The notes: a model not told the origin generated them from the letters alone. Positions 43,845-52,986 are shown, counted from the first letter of the stretch. The stretch is 64,000 nucleotides of DNA from CAYSCW01 sp964449165 (GCA_964449165.1 CAYVAT010000008.1:21271-85270), one strand, 5' to 3'. Made by a program: numbers and translations.

Positions 43845-45125
43845 ATGAAAATGAAAGTATTGGTGGTTGGTTCTGGAGGAAGAGAACATGCTCTTGCATG
43901 GAAGATTGCCCAAAGCCCCATGGTGAAAAAATTATACTGTGCGCCTGGAAATTCTGGCACCATGGATATCGCTGAAAACGTCTCTCTCAGTGCGACCGAC
44001 CTTGAGGGGCTGGCTGATTTTGCCCGGCAAGAGAAGATTGATTTAACCGTGGTCGGGCCGGAGCTTCCCTTGACTATGGGAATCGTGGACGAGTTTGAAA
44101 AGAAAGGATTGAAAATCTTCGGGCCTGACCAGAACGCAGCCCAGCTTGAGGGAAGCAAGATTTTTGCCAGACAGTTCATGGAACGGCATAAGATTCCCAC
44201 CGCGAAGTTTAAGGTAGTGGAATCTCCTGATCAAGCTGTGAAGATCTTTAATTCAGGAGAGTTCGGTTTTCCTCTGGTGGTGAAGGCAGATGGGCTGGCC
44301 GCAGGAAAAGGTGTTGTGATCTGCAAGAATCTCAAGATGGCAGAGGACGCAGTGAAATTGATCATGGTGGACAAGCAATTTGGTGATTCCGGGGATAAAG
44401 TTTTAGTGGAGGAATTCTTGAGAGGGAAGGAGGCATCTTTCATCGTCATTTCAGACGGCGTCAAAGTGCTTCCTCTTGTGACGACTATGGACCACAAGCC
44501 AGTTTATGATGGAGATATAGGACCTAACACTGGCGGGATGGGCGCTATATCGCCTTCTCCATTTATCGATCAAGAGCTTTTTAAAGAAATCATGGAAACC
44601 ATCATTTTTCCCACCATAACCCGAATGCTGGAGGAGGGAAGAAAGTTTAAGGGGGTCCTCTATGTAGGATTAATGCTGACGGATGAGGGGCCCAAGGTTC
44701 TGGAATACAACTGCAGGTTTGGAGACCCTGAGACTCAACCTCAAGTGTTGAGGATGGAGGGTGATCTTGTAGAGGTCCTTCAGGCGGCGGTGGAAGGCAA
44801 TGTCTTGGAAAAGGAACTCAATTGGAGTAATAGGCCATCTGGATGTGTGATTTTAGCTTCGGGCGGATACCCGATTAGATACGAAAAAGGAAAGAAGATA
44901 GAAGGCCTTAAAGAAGCCTCCAAGATTCCGGGAATCACCATTTTTCATGCTGGCACCAAATTCAAGGATGGAGAATATTATACAGACGGAGGAAGGGTGC
45001 TGGGAGTTTGTGCCTCTGAAAGAACCTTGACTGAGACCATGAAAAAGATCTACAAAGTCATTTTTAAAATCTATTTTGAAGCCATGCATTTTCGGCGGGA
45101 TATCGGAGCCGAGAGGAAGGGGTAA
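43845..45125 (+). CDS. purD: Phosphoribosylamine-glycine ligase
   Basis: ATP-grasp enzyme joining phosphoribosylamine and glycine (GAR synthetase), second step of purine synthesis. Motifs: VLVVGSGGREHALAWK at the start, GSKIFARQFMERHKIPTA, the ATP-grasp PLVVKADGLAAGKGVV, and PKVLEYNCRFGDPETQ. 426 residues is normal. purE begins two bases after the stop codon, so purD, purE and mtaB are one unit. Confidence 0.96.
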   Translation: MKMKVLVVGSGGREHALAWKIAQSPMVKKLYCAPGNSGTMDIAENVSLSATDLEGLADFARQEKIDLTVVGPELPLTMGIVDEFEKKGLKIFGPDQNAAQLEGSKIFARQFMERHKIPTAKFKVVESPDQAVKIFNSGEFGFPLVVKADGLAAGKGVVICKNLKMAEDAVKLIMVDKQFGDSGDKVLVEEFLRGKEASFIVISDGVKVLPLVTTMDHKPVYDGDIGPNTGGMGAISPSPFIDQELFKEIMETIIFPTITRMLEEGRKFKGVLYVGLMLTDEGPKVLEYNCRFGDPETQPQVLRMEGDLVEVLQAAVEGNVLEKELNWSNRPSGCVILASGGYPIRYEKGKKIEGLKEASKIPGITIFHAGTKFKDGEYYTDGGRVLGVCASERTLTETMKKIYKVIFKIYFEAMHFRRDIGAERKG

Positions 45126-45127
45126 AG

Positions 45128-45619
45128 ATGAAAGTAGCTATTTTTTTAGGAAGCGGTTCAGATTATAACATTGCAAAAGAGGCTGTTGAAATGCTTCGGG
45201 AATTCGGAGTGCCATACGCTTTGGAGATAACATCTGCCCATCGTTCTCCGGAAAGGACTTTAAACCTGATTCGACAGTTTGAGCAGAAAGGAGTGGAGGT
45301 GTTCATTGCCGTAGCAGGTAAGGCTGCCCATTTGGCGGGCTTTGTGGCTTCCCATTCCCTCCGACCTGTGATAGGCGTTCCCGTGGAAAGTGAAGGATTG
45401 GGAGGCCTTGATGCTCTCCTGTCTACCGTACAGATGCCAAAAGGAATCCCTGTGGCCACCATGGGCTTGGGAGAGAGTGGAGCGGCCAATGCAGCTCTGC
45501 TGGCCGTTCAGATTCTGTCTCAGAAAGAGGAAGGACTGAAAGAGAAGATAAAAGACTACAGAAGAGGAATGGCTTCTCGAGTGGAGAAGAAGTCTGAGAA
45601 GATCAAGGAAGAGCTGTGA
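45128..45619 (+). CDS. purE: N5-carboxyaminoimidazole ribonucleotide mutase, class I PurE
   Basis: Moves the carboxylate of N5-CAIR to make CAIR in purine synthesis. Class I motifs: GSGSDYNIAKEAVEML, the active-site SAHRSPERT, AGKAAHLAGFVASHS and GLGESGAANAALLAVQIL. The C-terminal tail is longer and more basic than usual (EKKSEKIKEEL). Two bases after purD, and its stop overlaps the GTG start of mtaB. Confidence 0.95.
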   Translation: MKVAIFLGSGSDYNIAKEAVEMLREFGVPYALEITSAHRSPERTLNLIRQFEQKGVEVFIAVAGKAAHLAGFVASHSLRPVIGVPVESEGLGGLDALLSTVQMPKGIPVATMGLGESGAANAALLAVQILSQKEEGLKEKIKDYRRGMASRVEKKSEKIKEEL

Positions 45620-46860
45620 GATCCTTCACCATCCAAACCTTTGGCTGTCGTGCCAACCAAGCAGAGGCTTTTCTGTGGTCGGATGAACTCCAGAAAAAGG
45701 GGCTGAGGTACGAGAAAGATCCATCTCTTAGTGACCTGGTCCTGGTGAACACCTGCACGGTCACCCGCAAGGCCGACTCCGATGTGCGCAAGTTTATCCG
45801 GAGGATTGCCGGCAGCAGGCCTGATGCACGGATCATTGTTACAGGATGTTATATTCAGAGGGCCCCCGAGGAATTCAAGAACATCCCTCAGGTCTGGAGA
45901 ATATATACCAACCAGAAGAAAAAGGAATTGATTCCAGATCTTCTCACTTGCATCCGTCCTCAGGGAGCTGTTTCTGCTTTCCCTTTTCGTTCTCGAGCTC
46001 TGGTCAAGATTCAAGATGGCTGCAATTTCCACTGCACATTCTGCATTGTTCCCAGGGTGAGGGGAATGAGTGTTAGCCTCGAGAAAGAAAAGATCCTGGC
46101 TCAAATCAGAAAGTTCATTGATCATGGTTTTCGAGAGGTCGGGCTTACAGGAATCCATATCTGTTCCTACGGAGAGGACCTTCAGCCTCCATCCTCCCTT
46201 CTGGAATTAATAGAGGAAATCGAGAACTTGGAGGATTTGGGTGGTTTAAGGCTGAGTTCGCTCGATCCCCGTTTTTTGAGCTTTTCATTATTGGAGCGCA
46301 TAACCCATAGTGAAAAGATCTGTCCTCATTTTCACCTCTCTCTCCAAGCTGGGAGTGATAAAATCCTGCGACTCATGGGACGGAAAACCTCGGTCGCTGA
46401 TTATGAACAGATTCTCGCCTTTTTGTGGAGTCATTCGCCCCAGGCATCTTTGGGAGCGGATATCATCGTCGGATTTCCAGGAGAAGGCAATGAAGAGTTT
46501 GAACAGTCTTACCGCTTCTTGGATAAATCCCCTTTAACTTACTTTCATGTATTCAACTATTCTCCCCGGCCATGGACAGAGGCCGCTTCGTGGCCTCAGG
46601 TGGAGGCGAAGGTCAAGAAAGAGAGGGCTTCCCTTTTGCGCAGATTAGGGCAGAAGAAGAATTGGGATTTCCGCCGGCAGTTTGTAGGAAAAGAATGTGA
46701 AGCCATCGTTATAAATAAAAATAAAGAGGGTGCCATAGTTTTAACTTCCAACTATATCAAAGTCTCAGTCTCTTCCTGCTCTCAAGAAGCAAGGGAGAAG
46801 ATCAGGGTCAGGATTACAAAAGCAGAAGAGACGGCAACCCAGGGGGAAATTCTCTCTTAG
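45616..46860 (+). CDS. mtaB: tRNA t6A37 methylthiotransferase MtaB-like
   Basis: Radical SAM methylthiotransferase adding a methylthio group to t6A37 in tRNA. The N-terminal UPF0004 domain has TIQTFGCRANQAEA and a VNTCTVTRKAD segment (second cluster cysteines). The radical-SAM motif is C-NFH-C-TF-C around residue 136. A TRAM domain is at the C-terminus. The start codon is GTG (overlapping the purE stop). 414 residues is somewhat shorter than the average MtaB. Together with TrmO the window holds two t6A37-linked modifications. Confidence 0.9.
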   Translation: MRSFTIQTFGCRANQAEAFLWSDELQKKGLRYEKDPSLSDLVLVNTCTVTRKADSDVRKFIRRIAGSRPDARIIVTGCYIQRAPEEFKNIPQVWRIYTNQKKKELIPDLLTCIRPQGAVSAFPFRSRALVKIQDGCNFHCTFCIVPRVRGMSVSLEKEKILAQIRKFIDHGFREVGLTGIHICSYGEDLQPPSSLLELIEEIENLEDLGGLRLSSLDPRFLSFSLLERITHSEKICPHFHLSLQAGSDKILRLMGRKTSVADYEQILAFLWSHSPQASLGADIIVGFPGEGNEEFEQSYRFLDKSPLTYFHVFNYSPRPWTEAASWPQVEAKVKKERASLLRRLGQKKNWDFRRQFVGKECEAIVINKNKEGAIVLTSNYIKVSVSSCSQEAREKIRVRITKAEETATQGEILS

Positions 46861-46990
46861 AGAAATTCAAATCCTTAAACCACGGCTTTCCCTTTCCTTT
46901 CTCTTATCGTCACGCTCTAGAAATTTTTCAGGACCTGCTCACAAGAACCTTAGGGGAGGGTGTATCTCCTTTTCCATGATAGTTAATAAA

Positions 46991-47066
46991 GGCGGCGGGT
47001 CTCGTCCATTCGAAGCCCATAGTGGCGGGTGGGAGGGTCTTGGCGAGGATGGAAGGGGATCGCCGC
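46991..47066 (-). repeat. Dispersed palindromic repeat, copy D (opposite orientation)
   Basis: Reverse-complement copy of the repeat at 5399, 26135 and 27363. Read on the minus strand it has the left arm GCGGCGATCCCCTTCCATCC, the invariant ACCCTCCCACCCGCC loop and ATGGGCTTCG, then a right arm that pairs moderately. It fills much of the 290-base gap between mtaB and mutL. Confidence 0.7.
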
Positions 47067-47153
47067 TTTTATCGGCTGGAATGGAAATAGATATACCATC
47101 CTCGCGGGAGGAGATCTTTTCTTTCCGAAGGGAAGAGGTTAAAATAAGATGAA

Positions 47154-48854
47154 ATGAGCCGGATCATTCGCCTTTCACCTGCAGTCTCCCAGAAAATTGC
47201 AGCGGGCGAGGTCATCGAAAGGCCGGCTTCTGCTGTCAAGGAGCTTGTGGAAAATTCCTTGGATGCTGGTGCTTCTGAGATCAATGTCGAAATCTTGGAC
47301 GGAGGGAAGAGGTTAATCCGGGTAACCGATGATGGGTCGGGAATGGCCAGGGAAGATGCACTCCTCTGCTTTGAAAGGCATTCCACGAGCAAGATTCGAA
47401 GTGAGAAGGATCTTGAAGCCATCGCAACCTTAGGTTTTAGAGGAGAGGCCCTACCCAGCATTTCTGCGGTCTCTCGCCTGAGCTTGAAGACTGCGGAGAA
47501 GAGAGGAGAGAAGGGAACGCTTATTGAAAGAGAAGGAGAGAAGGTCCTCCTCATTCAGGACATCGGTTTTCCCCCTGGGACAAGCGTCGAAGTCAGAGAT
47601 TTGTTCTTCAACCTTCCTGCACGTAGAAAATTTCTGCGATCCGAAAAGTCTGAACTTTCTTCCATAGTCAAATACATGACCGAGGTTTGTCTGGCCTTTC
47701 CAGGTGTCGGGTTTTCTTTAACTCACGGCCAAAGAGAGACTTTTCACTATCCTGCAGTGGGCAGCCTTAAAGAAAGAATTTTTCAAATCTATGGAAGATC
47801 GACCATTGAAAATCTGATTGAAGTTGACTATCAACAGGACGAAATGAAGATCTTTGGTTTTGTTTCCGCTCCTCCCTCCGGACGCTCTGACAGAAGACGA
47901 CAAATCTTTTTTGTCAACAATCGGCCGGTTAAGGACAAACTCCTACAAGCGGCCATAAACCAGGCCTATGATGGTTTTTTGGAGAGAGGTCGTTTTGCGG
48001 AAGCTTTCCTTTTTCTCTCCTGTCCCTATTCTGAGGTCGATGTCAATGTCCATCCCACCAAGGCTGAAGTAAGGTTCAGAAGCTCGAATACAGTTTTTAG
48101 CTTTGTGTTTAAGTGCATGAGACAGGCATTGCTCCGCCACCAAGGCATAAAAGAAGTCTATCCTGCCCAGGAAAAAGAGAAAAAGGCCTTCAGGATAGAA
48201 GAGGAGCCTCCTCCTTTACAAATGAAGAAAGATGCGAGAGAAGATGAAATGGGACAGAAGCTTTTTGCTTCGCTCCCCGAAAAAGAGGAATTGTATCCCA
48301 GAGTCTTAGGCCAGTATTTGCGCAGTTACATCGTGGCTGAAACTCCTGAGGAGATTCTAGTCATCGATCAGCACAATGCCCATGAACGGGTATTGTTTGA
48401 AAAGTATAAAGAGATACATAAGAGAAAGAAGTGGCCTCAAAAAATGGTCCTCTTTCCCCTCCTTATGGACCTTTCACCTTCTCAAATCCTGAGCATGGAG
48501 GAGAATCAGGCCTTGCTGGAGGAAGCAGGGTTCAGAGTGGAAGCTATGGGAGGGCAGAGCTATGCTCTGAAAGAGATTCCTGATATTTTCCAGGAGGAAG
48601 AGGCGAAAGATGTCTTTCTTTCTCTGCTTGAAGAAATAAAGGAAGAGAAGATGGAAAAAAGAGAAGAAGCGCTTCTGGCCACCCTGGCTTGCAGGACTGC
48701 TGTAAAAGTGGGAGAACCTTTATCTCCGGATAGGATGAAATACTTAGTCGACGAGCTGTTTCAAACGCCTAATCCTTCGCTCTGTCCCCATGGTCGACCG
48801 ATAACAGTTAAGATAGAAAGGCGGGAGATTGAGAAAGGGCTGAAGCGGCGCTGA
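47154..48854 (+). CDS. mutL: DNA mismatch repair protein MutL (endonuclease type)
   Basis: Mismatch repair ATPase. N-terminal GHKL motifs: VIERPASAVKELVENSLDAGA, DDGSGMAREDALLCFERH and STSKI...TLGFRGEALPSI. The C-terminal domain keeps the nicking-site motifs: DQHNAHERVLFE (from D405), LACRTAVKVGE, and CPHGRP near residue 544. A MutH-independent nicking endonuclease is therefore predicted. 566 residues is a little short. A two-codon frame ATGAAATGA overlaps the start codon. Confidence 0.95.
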   Translation: MSRIIRLSPAVSQKIAAGEVIERPASAVKELVENSLDAGASEINVEILDGGKRLIRVTDDGSGMAREDALLCFERHSTSKIRSEKDLEAIATLGFRGEALPSISAVSRLSLKTAEKRGEKGTLIEREGEKVLLIQDIGFPPGTSVEVRDLFFNLPARRKFLRSEKSELSSIVKYMTEVCLAFPGVGFSLTHGQRETFHYPAVGSLKERIFQIYGRSTIENLIEVDYQQDEMKIFGFVSAPPSGRSDRRRQIFFVNNRPVKDKLLQAAINQAYDGFLERGRFAEAFLFLSCPYSEVDVNVHPTKAEVRFRSSNTVFSFVFKCMRQALLRHQGIKEVYPAQEKEKKAFRIEEEPPPLQMKKDAREDEMGQKLFASLPEKEELYPRVLGQYLRSYIVAETPEEILVIDQHNAHERVLFEKYKEIHKRKKWPQKMVLFPLLMDLSPSQILSMEENQALLEEAGFRVEAMGGQSYALKEIPDIFQEEEAKDVFLSLLEEIKEEKMEKREEALLATLACRTAVKVGEPLSPDRMKYLVDELFQTPNPSLCPHGRPITVKIERREIEKGLKRR

Positions 48855-48856
48855 AA

Positions 48857-48885
48857 TTGACAACTTTTTGAGGTTTTGCTAAGAT
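48857..48885 (+). promoter_or_regulatory. Promoter for the tRNA-Pro/tRNA-Arg pair
   Basis: Perfect TTGACA at 48857-48862, 17-base spacer, then TAAGAT at 48880-48885. It starts within three bases of the mutL stop and lies about 65 bases before tRNA-Pro. Confidence 0.6.
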
Positions 48886-48949
48886 TGTGGCGCTTCGAGA
48901 CCAGGGTAGATTTCGTTCAAACCTGGAATTCCTTGATGGGTAGAATGAG

Positions 48950-49024
48950 CGGGGAGTGGCGCAGCCTGGTTAGCGCGCCTGCCTTGGGAGCAGGAGGTCG
49001 TCGGTTCAAATCCGATCTCCCCGA
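48950..49024 (+). tRNA. tRNA-Pro(TGG)
   Basis: Seven-base acceptor stem CGGGGAG pairs with CTCCCCG, with discriminator A. The anticodon stem CCTGC/GCAGG encloses the loop CTTGGGA, giving anticodon TGG. T-loop TTCAAAT follows. No CCA is encoded. Confidence 0.93.
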
Positions 49025-49086
49025 TTCGGATTTCAGATGGCGGCTAAGAGATCTAGTTGAGAGTTAGGGATTTAGAAATAAAGTGC

Positions 49087-49163
49087 GCGCCTGTAGCTCA
49101 GTTGGATAGAGCAGCTGCCTTCTAAGCAGCGGGTCGGGAGTTCGAGTCTCTCCAGGCGCGCCA
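49087..49163 (+). tRNA. tRNA-Arg(TCT), integration target
   Basis: Acceptor GCGCCTG/CAGGCGC, D-arm GCTC/GAGC, anticodon stem GCTGC/GCAGC with loop CTTCTAA (anticodon TCT) and T-loop TTCGAGT; the CCA is encoded. Its 3' half (from 49115) is repeated at 63909-63958, showing that the element to the right integrated here and rebuilt the tRNA. Confidence 0.95.
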
Positions 49164-49164
49164 T
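49115..49164 (+). repeat. attL core, 50-bp direct repeat in the tRNA-Arg 3' half
   Basis: From the anticodon stem through CCA plus one T, identical over 50 bases to 63909-63958. The repeat ends where the two sequences diverge (C versus T), which marks the left boundary of the element. Confidence 0.95.
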
Positions 49165-49233
49165 CTTATCCCCTTATTTTTCAATAGTTTTCCTAAATTT
49201 ATGCTTTCAGCGAGCCTATGCCATTTTGAGCTT

Positions 49234-49255
49234 TTTTGACACTAAAATGTCAAAA
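49234..49255. other. Inverted repeat near the left end of the element
   Basis: TTTTGACA at 49234-49241 and TGTCAAAA at 49248-49255 form a perfect 8-bp inverted repeat with a six-base spacer. GCGTCAAAT at 49258-49266 recurs at 63819-63827 close to the right end. Binding sites for integrase or an excisionase are possible. Confidence 0.35.
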
Positions 49256-49502
49256 GAGCGTCAAATCTAGAGTTGTCATTCTTTAAGGTTGTTGCATCAT
49301 TAGAATTGTTATGAGATAAATATAGTTAATATTTGGCTTTGAGATTGCGACTAAATTATGTTGATTAGACCCAGTATCAATGAGATGGCGTACATATCTA
49401 TGTATCAATGTTTACGTCGCTAATGATTATTGGACACAGATTTTTTCTTGACTTTATATGAATTAGAAATATAGAATCTAAATAATCAGGGAGGAGGCCA
49501 AA

Positions 49503-50195
49503 ATGATTTTCAAATTATTAGGTACTTCCTATTGGGCCTCCAAAAGCCTTATTGACGACTTAACAAAGCTATCTGAGTTAAAGCAACAACAACTTGATGC
49601 CCTTGCTGAATGGTTCGCCACATCGGAAAAAGTTGTAGGACTCCTCAATGAAGACATAGTCAAGACAAGTAAAGAAACAGAAATAGAGCCAAATACTTTA
49701 AGAGATGTTATTCATGTCGTCCGCTATACAACATACCATTGGCATAAAAGTAAAATCTCTCTTGATGAACTGATTGAAGACTTTAAATCCATAGAGATAA
49801 AAACAGAAGGATTAAAGAAATTAAAAGAATTTTATGCAAAAATAAAAGAAGTCAGAATAAAAATAGCAAAGCAAATACTTAGGCATAGCCATAGCTTAGC
49901 GGCTCTTCCCAAGCTTTCTGATTTGAGTATTGTATGCGATTTAAGGCCGGTATTAGCAGAATCTCCGTATATTACCGCATTATCTAATTCGACAGATTAT
50001 AAAGACATTATTGACCTTGTCCCAGTTTTAATTGTAGGTATAGAAACAGAGAATATACAGGGAAGCAAAGCGATGTGGGTTTTTCAGCTTCCTGAGGAAG
50101 CTCTCAAAAGAATTCAGGATGGATTAGAAAAGATAGGCGAACAAATTAAAGAGATTAAAAAAAAATACTTAAAATCTAATAAATACTCAATTTGA
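49503..50195 (+). CDS. Unknown 230-residue element protein
   Basis: Not recognised. Soluble, mostly helical, Lys/Glu-rich, with coiled-coil-like stretches near residues 20-60 and 95-130 and at the C-terminus (IQDGLEKIGEQIKEIKKKYLK). No signal or membrane segment. GGGAGGAGG just before the ATG makes translation likely. First gene in the element after the tRNA, followed by two genes for small membrane proteins in the same direction. Confidence 0.7.
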   Translation: MIFKLLGTSYWASKSLIDDLTKLSELKQQQLDALAEWFATSEKVVGLLNEDIVKTSKETEIEPNTLRDVIHVVRYTTYHWHKSKISLDELIEDFKSIEIKTEGLKKLKEFYAKIKEVRIKIAKQILRHSHSLAALPKLSDLSIVCDLRPVLAESPYITALSNSTDYKDIIDLVPVLIVGIETENIQGSKAMWVFQLPEEALKRIQDGLEKIGEQIKEIKKKYLKSNKYSI

Positions 50196-50236
50196 TTTAA
50201 ATAGCAGCAAGTATTATCATTTAGAAGGAGAGTTGA

Positions 50237-50644
50237 ATGAGTACAGAGGTAATGAAATACGCTAATGGCAAAGAATATCGATATAGCGAGTCTGCAAAGA
50301 AAGAGCAGGTAGCCCTTTGTGGTCTTGGATATATACCAACTGCTTCACCTGAAATAGTATATGATGATTTAGCTCCACATAAGGGTAGATACAAAAAGGA
50401 AACAGAAGTACTTTTAAAAGATGTGCTTTTTAAAATTAAAGAAAAGAAATCTACTCTAAATATTTTCAATAAATTAGAAATACTGGCGGGCAGTGGGATA
50501 ATATTTTCTGTGCTTGCCCAAATGTTGTTCCAAGCAAATCCAATGCTTAAAGGGCTATTATCAACCATACCGGTTGGCGTTATAGCAATAGTTATATTTG
50601 CTGGAAAATTTTTTAATGAAGCAAGGCGTAATTTAATTAGATAA
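50237..50644 (+). CDS. Small element protein with two C-terminal membrane segments
   Basis: A 135-residue protein: a soluble N-terminal part (about 80 residues) followed by two hydrophobic segments, ILAGSGIIFSVLAQMLF and LLSTIPVGVIAIVIFAG. Not recognised as a named family. AAGGAGAG precedes the ATG, and the gene lies 41 bases after the 230-residue gene. Together with the next gene it may form a membrane module. Confidence 0.65.
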   Translation: MSTEVMKYANGKEYRYSESAKKEQVALCGLGYIPTASPEIVYDDLAPHKGRYKKETEVLLKDVLFKIKEKKSTLNIFNKLEILAGSGIIFSVLAQMLFQANPMLKGLLSTIPVGVIAIVIFAGKFFNEARRNLIR

Positions 50645-50702
50645 AAGCATATCGGGTTTTAGAAGAAATATGTAGGGGGCTATTAGTGGAGAAGAAGTTC
50701 GA

Positions 50703-50981
50703 ATGGATATTTTAGCTTGGGTACTGATTTTGTCTGTCGTTATTTTTTTGATTGCAATTGGAATAAGACTCTACAATAATTTTCCTCTTGAGTTTAAGAA
50801 GTTATTTAGTTACTGTCCATCTACTCCTTTTATTCCTGTCGGTTTTTTCTTTATTACTTTCATTATTTTTAAATGGCCGAAGATTGAGATTGGTCAGTTC
50901 ACTTTTCCTTTTTTTTATTCAGCAATGGGATTAATTGTGTTTGGAGGTGAAAGATTTTACGAGTTTACTCAAAGAAGATAG
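50703..50981 (+). CDS. Small membrane protein, unknown
   Basis: A 92-residue protein with three hydrophobic stretches (WVLILSVVIFLIAIGI, PVGFFFITFIIFK, FPFFYSAMGLIVFGG). No family recognised and no strong ribosome site. Carried with the two preceding genes in the same direction. Confidence 0.55.
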   Translation: MDILAWVLILSVVIFLIAIGIRLYNNFPLEFKKLFSYCPSTPFIPVGFFFITFIIFKWPKIEIGQFTFPFFYSAMGLIVFGGERFYEFTQRR

Positions 50982-51217
50982 GTCCATCAAATAGGCTAAT
51001 TTCATACAAATATTCTATCTCAGATTTATTGGGAATAAACACCTGTTATTTCAATCTTTCCATAATAAGCTATGATAGAGTTATTCTATAATCCTCTTTC
51101 AATATGAGAATTTCCTTCCCTTCCTCCTTCTATCCTATGAAATGGATAACGCATAGCGTCATTTCTTACAGAAAGGACCCCGCACGCTTTTGGGATTTAA
51201 TTCATTCAACTTGAAAA

Positions 51218-52108
51218 TTAATCCAAATACAGACAATTTCTTAGGAAGTCAAAAATTTTAAATTCACTACCTGGAGACAAAATTCTCCATCTGGCACAAA
51301 TTTTACGTATTTCGGCATCTCCTAAACCGTAAAAAGCTCCCAACACAGTCTTATTGCTTAATTTGTCTATTTTTAACCTGCGGAGATTTGCCTCATGATA
51401 ACCAAAACCTAGAAAACAAATTATGTCGGCAGCACTCATTAAACTGAAAGATTTTTCAAAAGCTGTGGATGTTTCAATATCTTCTGATATGACTACAATC
51501 TGTTCGCTTGCAGTTTTTATTTCTTCAAGGGAAACTTTATGATAATAAGGCCTTCCAGGTCCTTCCTGCCAAGGTAGCGCACCTAGCCTACCATGGACAT
51601 GAATAATTTGTATTTTATTCAATTTATTTGCACATTCTTTTTCTGATTTTCCATAAGCATTTCTCAGTACTGTAAAAAGATAATGTTCAATAGACCTATC
51701 GTAGTTAAAAGTTACTATAGACAATTTATTTTCATCAAACTCTTCAAATGGAGTATTAAGTTTGTTAAACAAATATTCATACCAATTATGTGTTACATTA
51801 AAAAGAGAGCTCTCCATTTCATGTGGTATAAGGCCAAGAGTGATCGCCAACTTCCCTACTTTTAGAAATTCAGGGCGATACTCCAAAAAAGCATCTACCG
51901 AAGCTCGTCCCGAGTAATGCAGTTCTTCTCGAAAAGCTTGAATATGATTAGTTTCTATGCCTAATTGATTTAATATTGGGATCCAACTGCTTGGATGTTT
52001 TTCACTAAGATAAATATAAACATCCCTCATTAACTTTCGACCTGAGGGAAATTGGTAAGGCATACTAGACCCTGCTCCAAGAATTAGGACAGTTGGTCTT
52101 GTTATCAT
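51218..52108 (-). CDS. SIR2-like domain protein (candidate NADase, defence cargo)
   Basis: Predicted SIR2-fold enzyme of the bacterial antiphage/NADase type rather than a histone-type deacetylase. NAD-site signatures: ILGAGSSMPYQFPSG at residues 9-23, FNYDRS at 134-139 (N135), IIHVHGRLG at 168-176 (H170/H172), and FLGFGYHEANL at 232-242. No zinc-binding cysteine quartet is present, and the protein has no extra sensor domain, so it would need a partner. It stands alone on the minus strand of the element with small membrane-protein genes upstream. A defence role is inferred from family and location. Confidence 0.8.
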   Translation of the reverse strand: MITRPTVLILGAGSSMPYQFPSGRKLMRDVYIYLSEKHPSSWIPILNQLGIETNHIQAFREELHYSGRASVDAFLEYRPEFLKVGKLAITLGLIPHEMESSLFNVTHNWYEYLFNKLNTPFEEFDENKLSIVTFNYDRSIEHYLFTVLRNAYGKSEKECANKLNKIQIIHVHGRLGALPWQEGPGRPYYHKVSLEEIKTASEQIVVISEDIETSTAFEKSFSLMSAADIICFLGFGYHEANLRRLKIDKLSNKTVLGAFYGLGDAEIRKICARWRILSPGSEFKIFDFLRNCLYLD

Positions 52109-52557
52109 TGATATCCCATCATTTAGATCAATTTTCTATTATCTATACTAATTCTAAAAAAATCAATCTAAGATCTCAAAACATCCCTTTTTGTTTGCTA
52201 AATTCAAAAATATTCATTATTTAGTCAGCTTGAAACTAAGTGATATTAGTCAATTAAGGTGATTTTTCTTAAATTAGAAGAAATCACTTTTTTCATTTGC
52301 TAATGCATGTATCTTTAATCTATTCCTCTACCTATTTATCACTCTCTCAAACAGCAATTTAAAGAGCTCGTTCAGTAACAAACCCAGGAAAGAGATAAAC
52401 ATATCCATGGTGCAAATACCTTTTTACGCTGTTTCATGTAATTCGTCGTCTAGCGGGCTTCTGAGGCGCTAATTCGGGTATATTTTAGATGGCATTTAGA
52501 TAAACCCTATATTTTTCAAAAAAGATTGTTTAGGGGATAGGCCGGAAAAAGATTCGG
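52109..52557. other. Gene-free stretch inside the element
   Basis: About 450 AT-rich bases between the convergent-facing SIR2 and lipoprotein genes. No ORF with a ribosome site, no tRNA and no clear repeat was found. A promoter for the SIR2-like gene probably lies near its right end. Confidence 0.5.
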
Positions 52558-52986
52558 TTATTCATAATAGATATTGAAATATTTGCTTACATTAATGGAG
52601 TAATTGTTATTGTCAGTACCTTTTACTGTGATCTTGATCTGATCATATTCATATACTGTACAAATAGTATCGCAGACTTTCCAACTTTCATATGGCTTAA
52701 AAGTCCTACCCTCGAATGTATAAGATTCGTATTCTTTGTTTTTATATACAAACACTAGTTTAGCACTGGTGATATGTCCACCCACACCATTTGTCTCAGA
52801 TAATATTACGCAATTAGAACAACACCAAGACTCATGAAAACTATTATATGAGAAAATTATCGGCTCATATTGCATTGCTATTTCTAAAATTGCCTGCTTT
52901 TTTATCTCTGGTCTTTCAGGGCTTTTGCATAGAATAAGAAATGCGATCAAAATAGTTATGATGAATACATGAATTAGCCTTTTCAT
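52558..52986 (-). CDS. Small lipoprotein, unknown
   Basis: A 142-residue protein with a signal peptide ending FLILC (lipid-attachment Cys about residue 20), then a small beta-rich domain with four cysteines (SWCCSNCV, VCDTIC) that could form disulfides. The open frame extends upstream to 53058, but GAGGAGGGG before ATG 52986 fixes the start. No family recognised. Envelope-facing cargo of the element. Confidence 0.68.
   Translation of the reverse strand: MKRLIHVFIITILIAFLILCKSPERPEIKKQAILEIAMQYEPIIFSYNSFHESWCCSNCVILSETNGVGGHITSAKLVFVYKNKEYESYTFEGRTFKPYESWKVCDTICTVYEYDQIKITVKGTDNNNYSINVSKYFNIYYE

Noticed and set aside
5399..47066. Palindromic repeats as integron attC sites
   Set aside because: They lack the GTTRRRY/RYYYAAC core ends, they lie in different intergenic contexts far apart, and no integron integrase is present.
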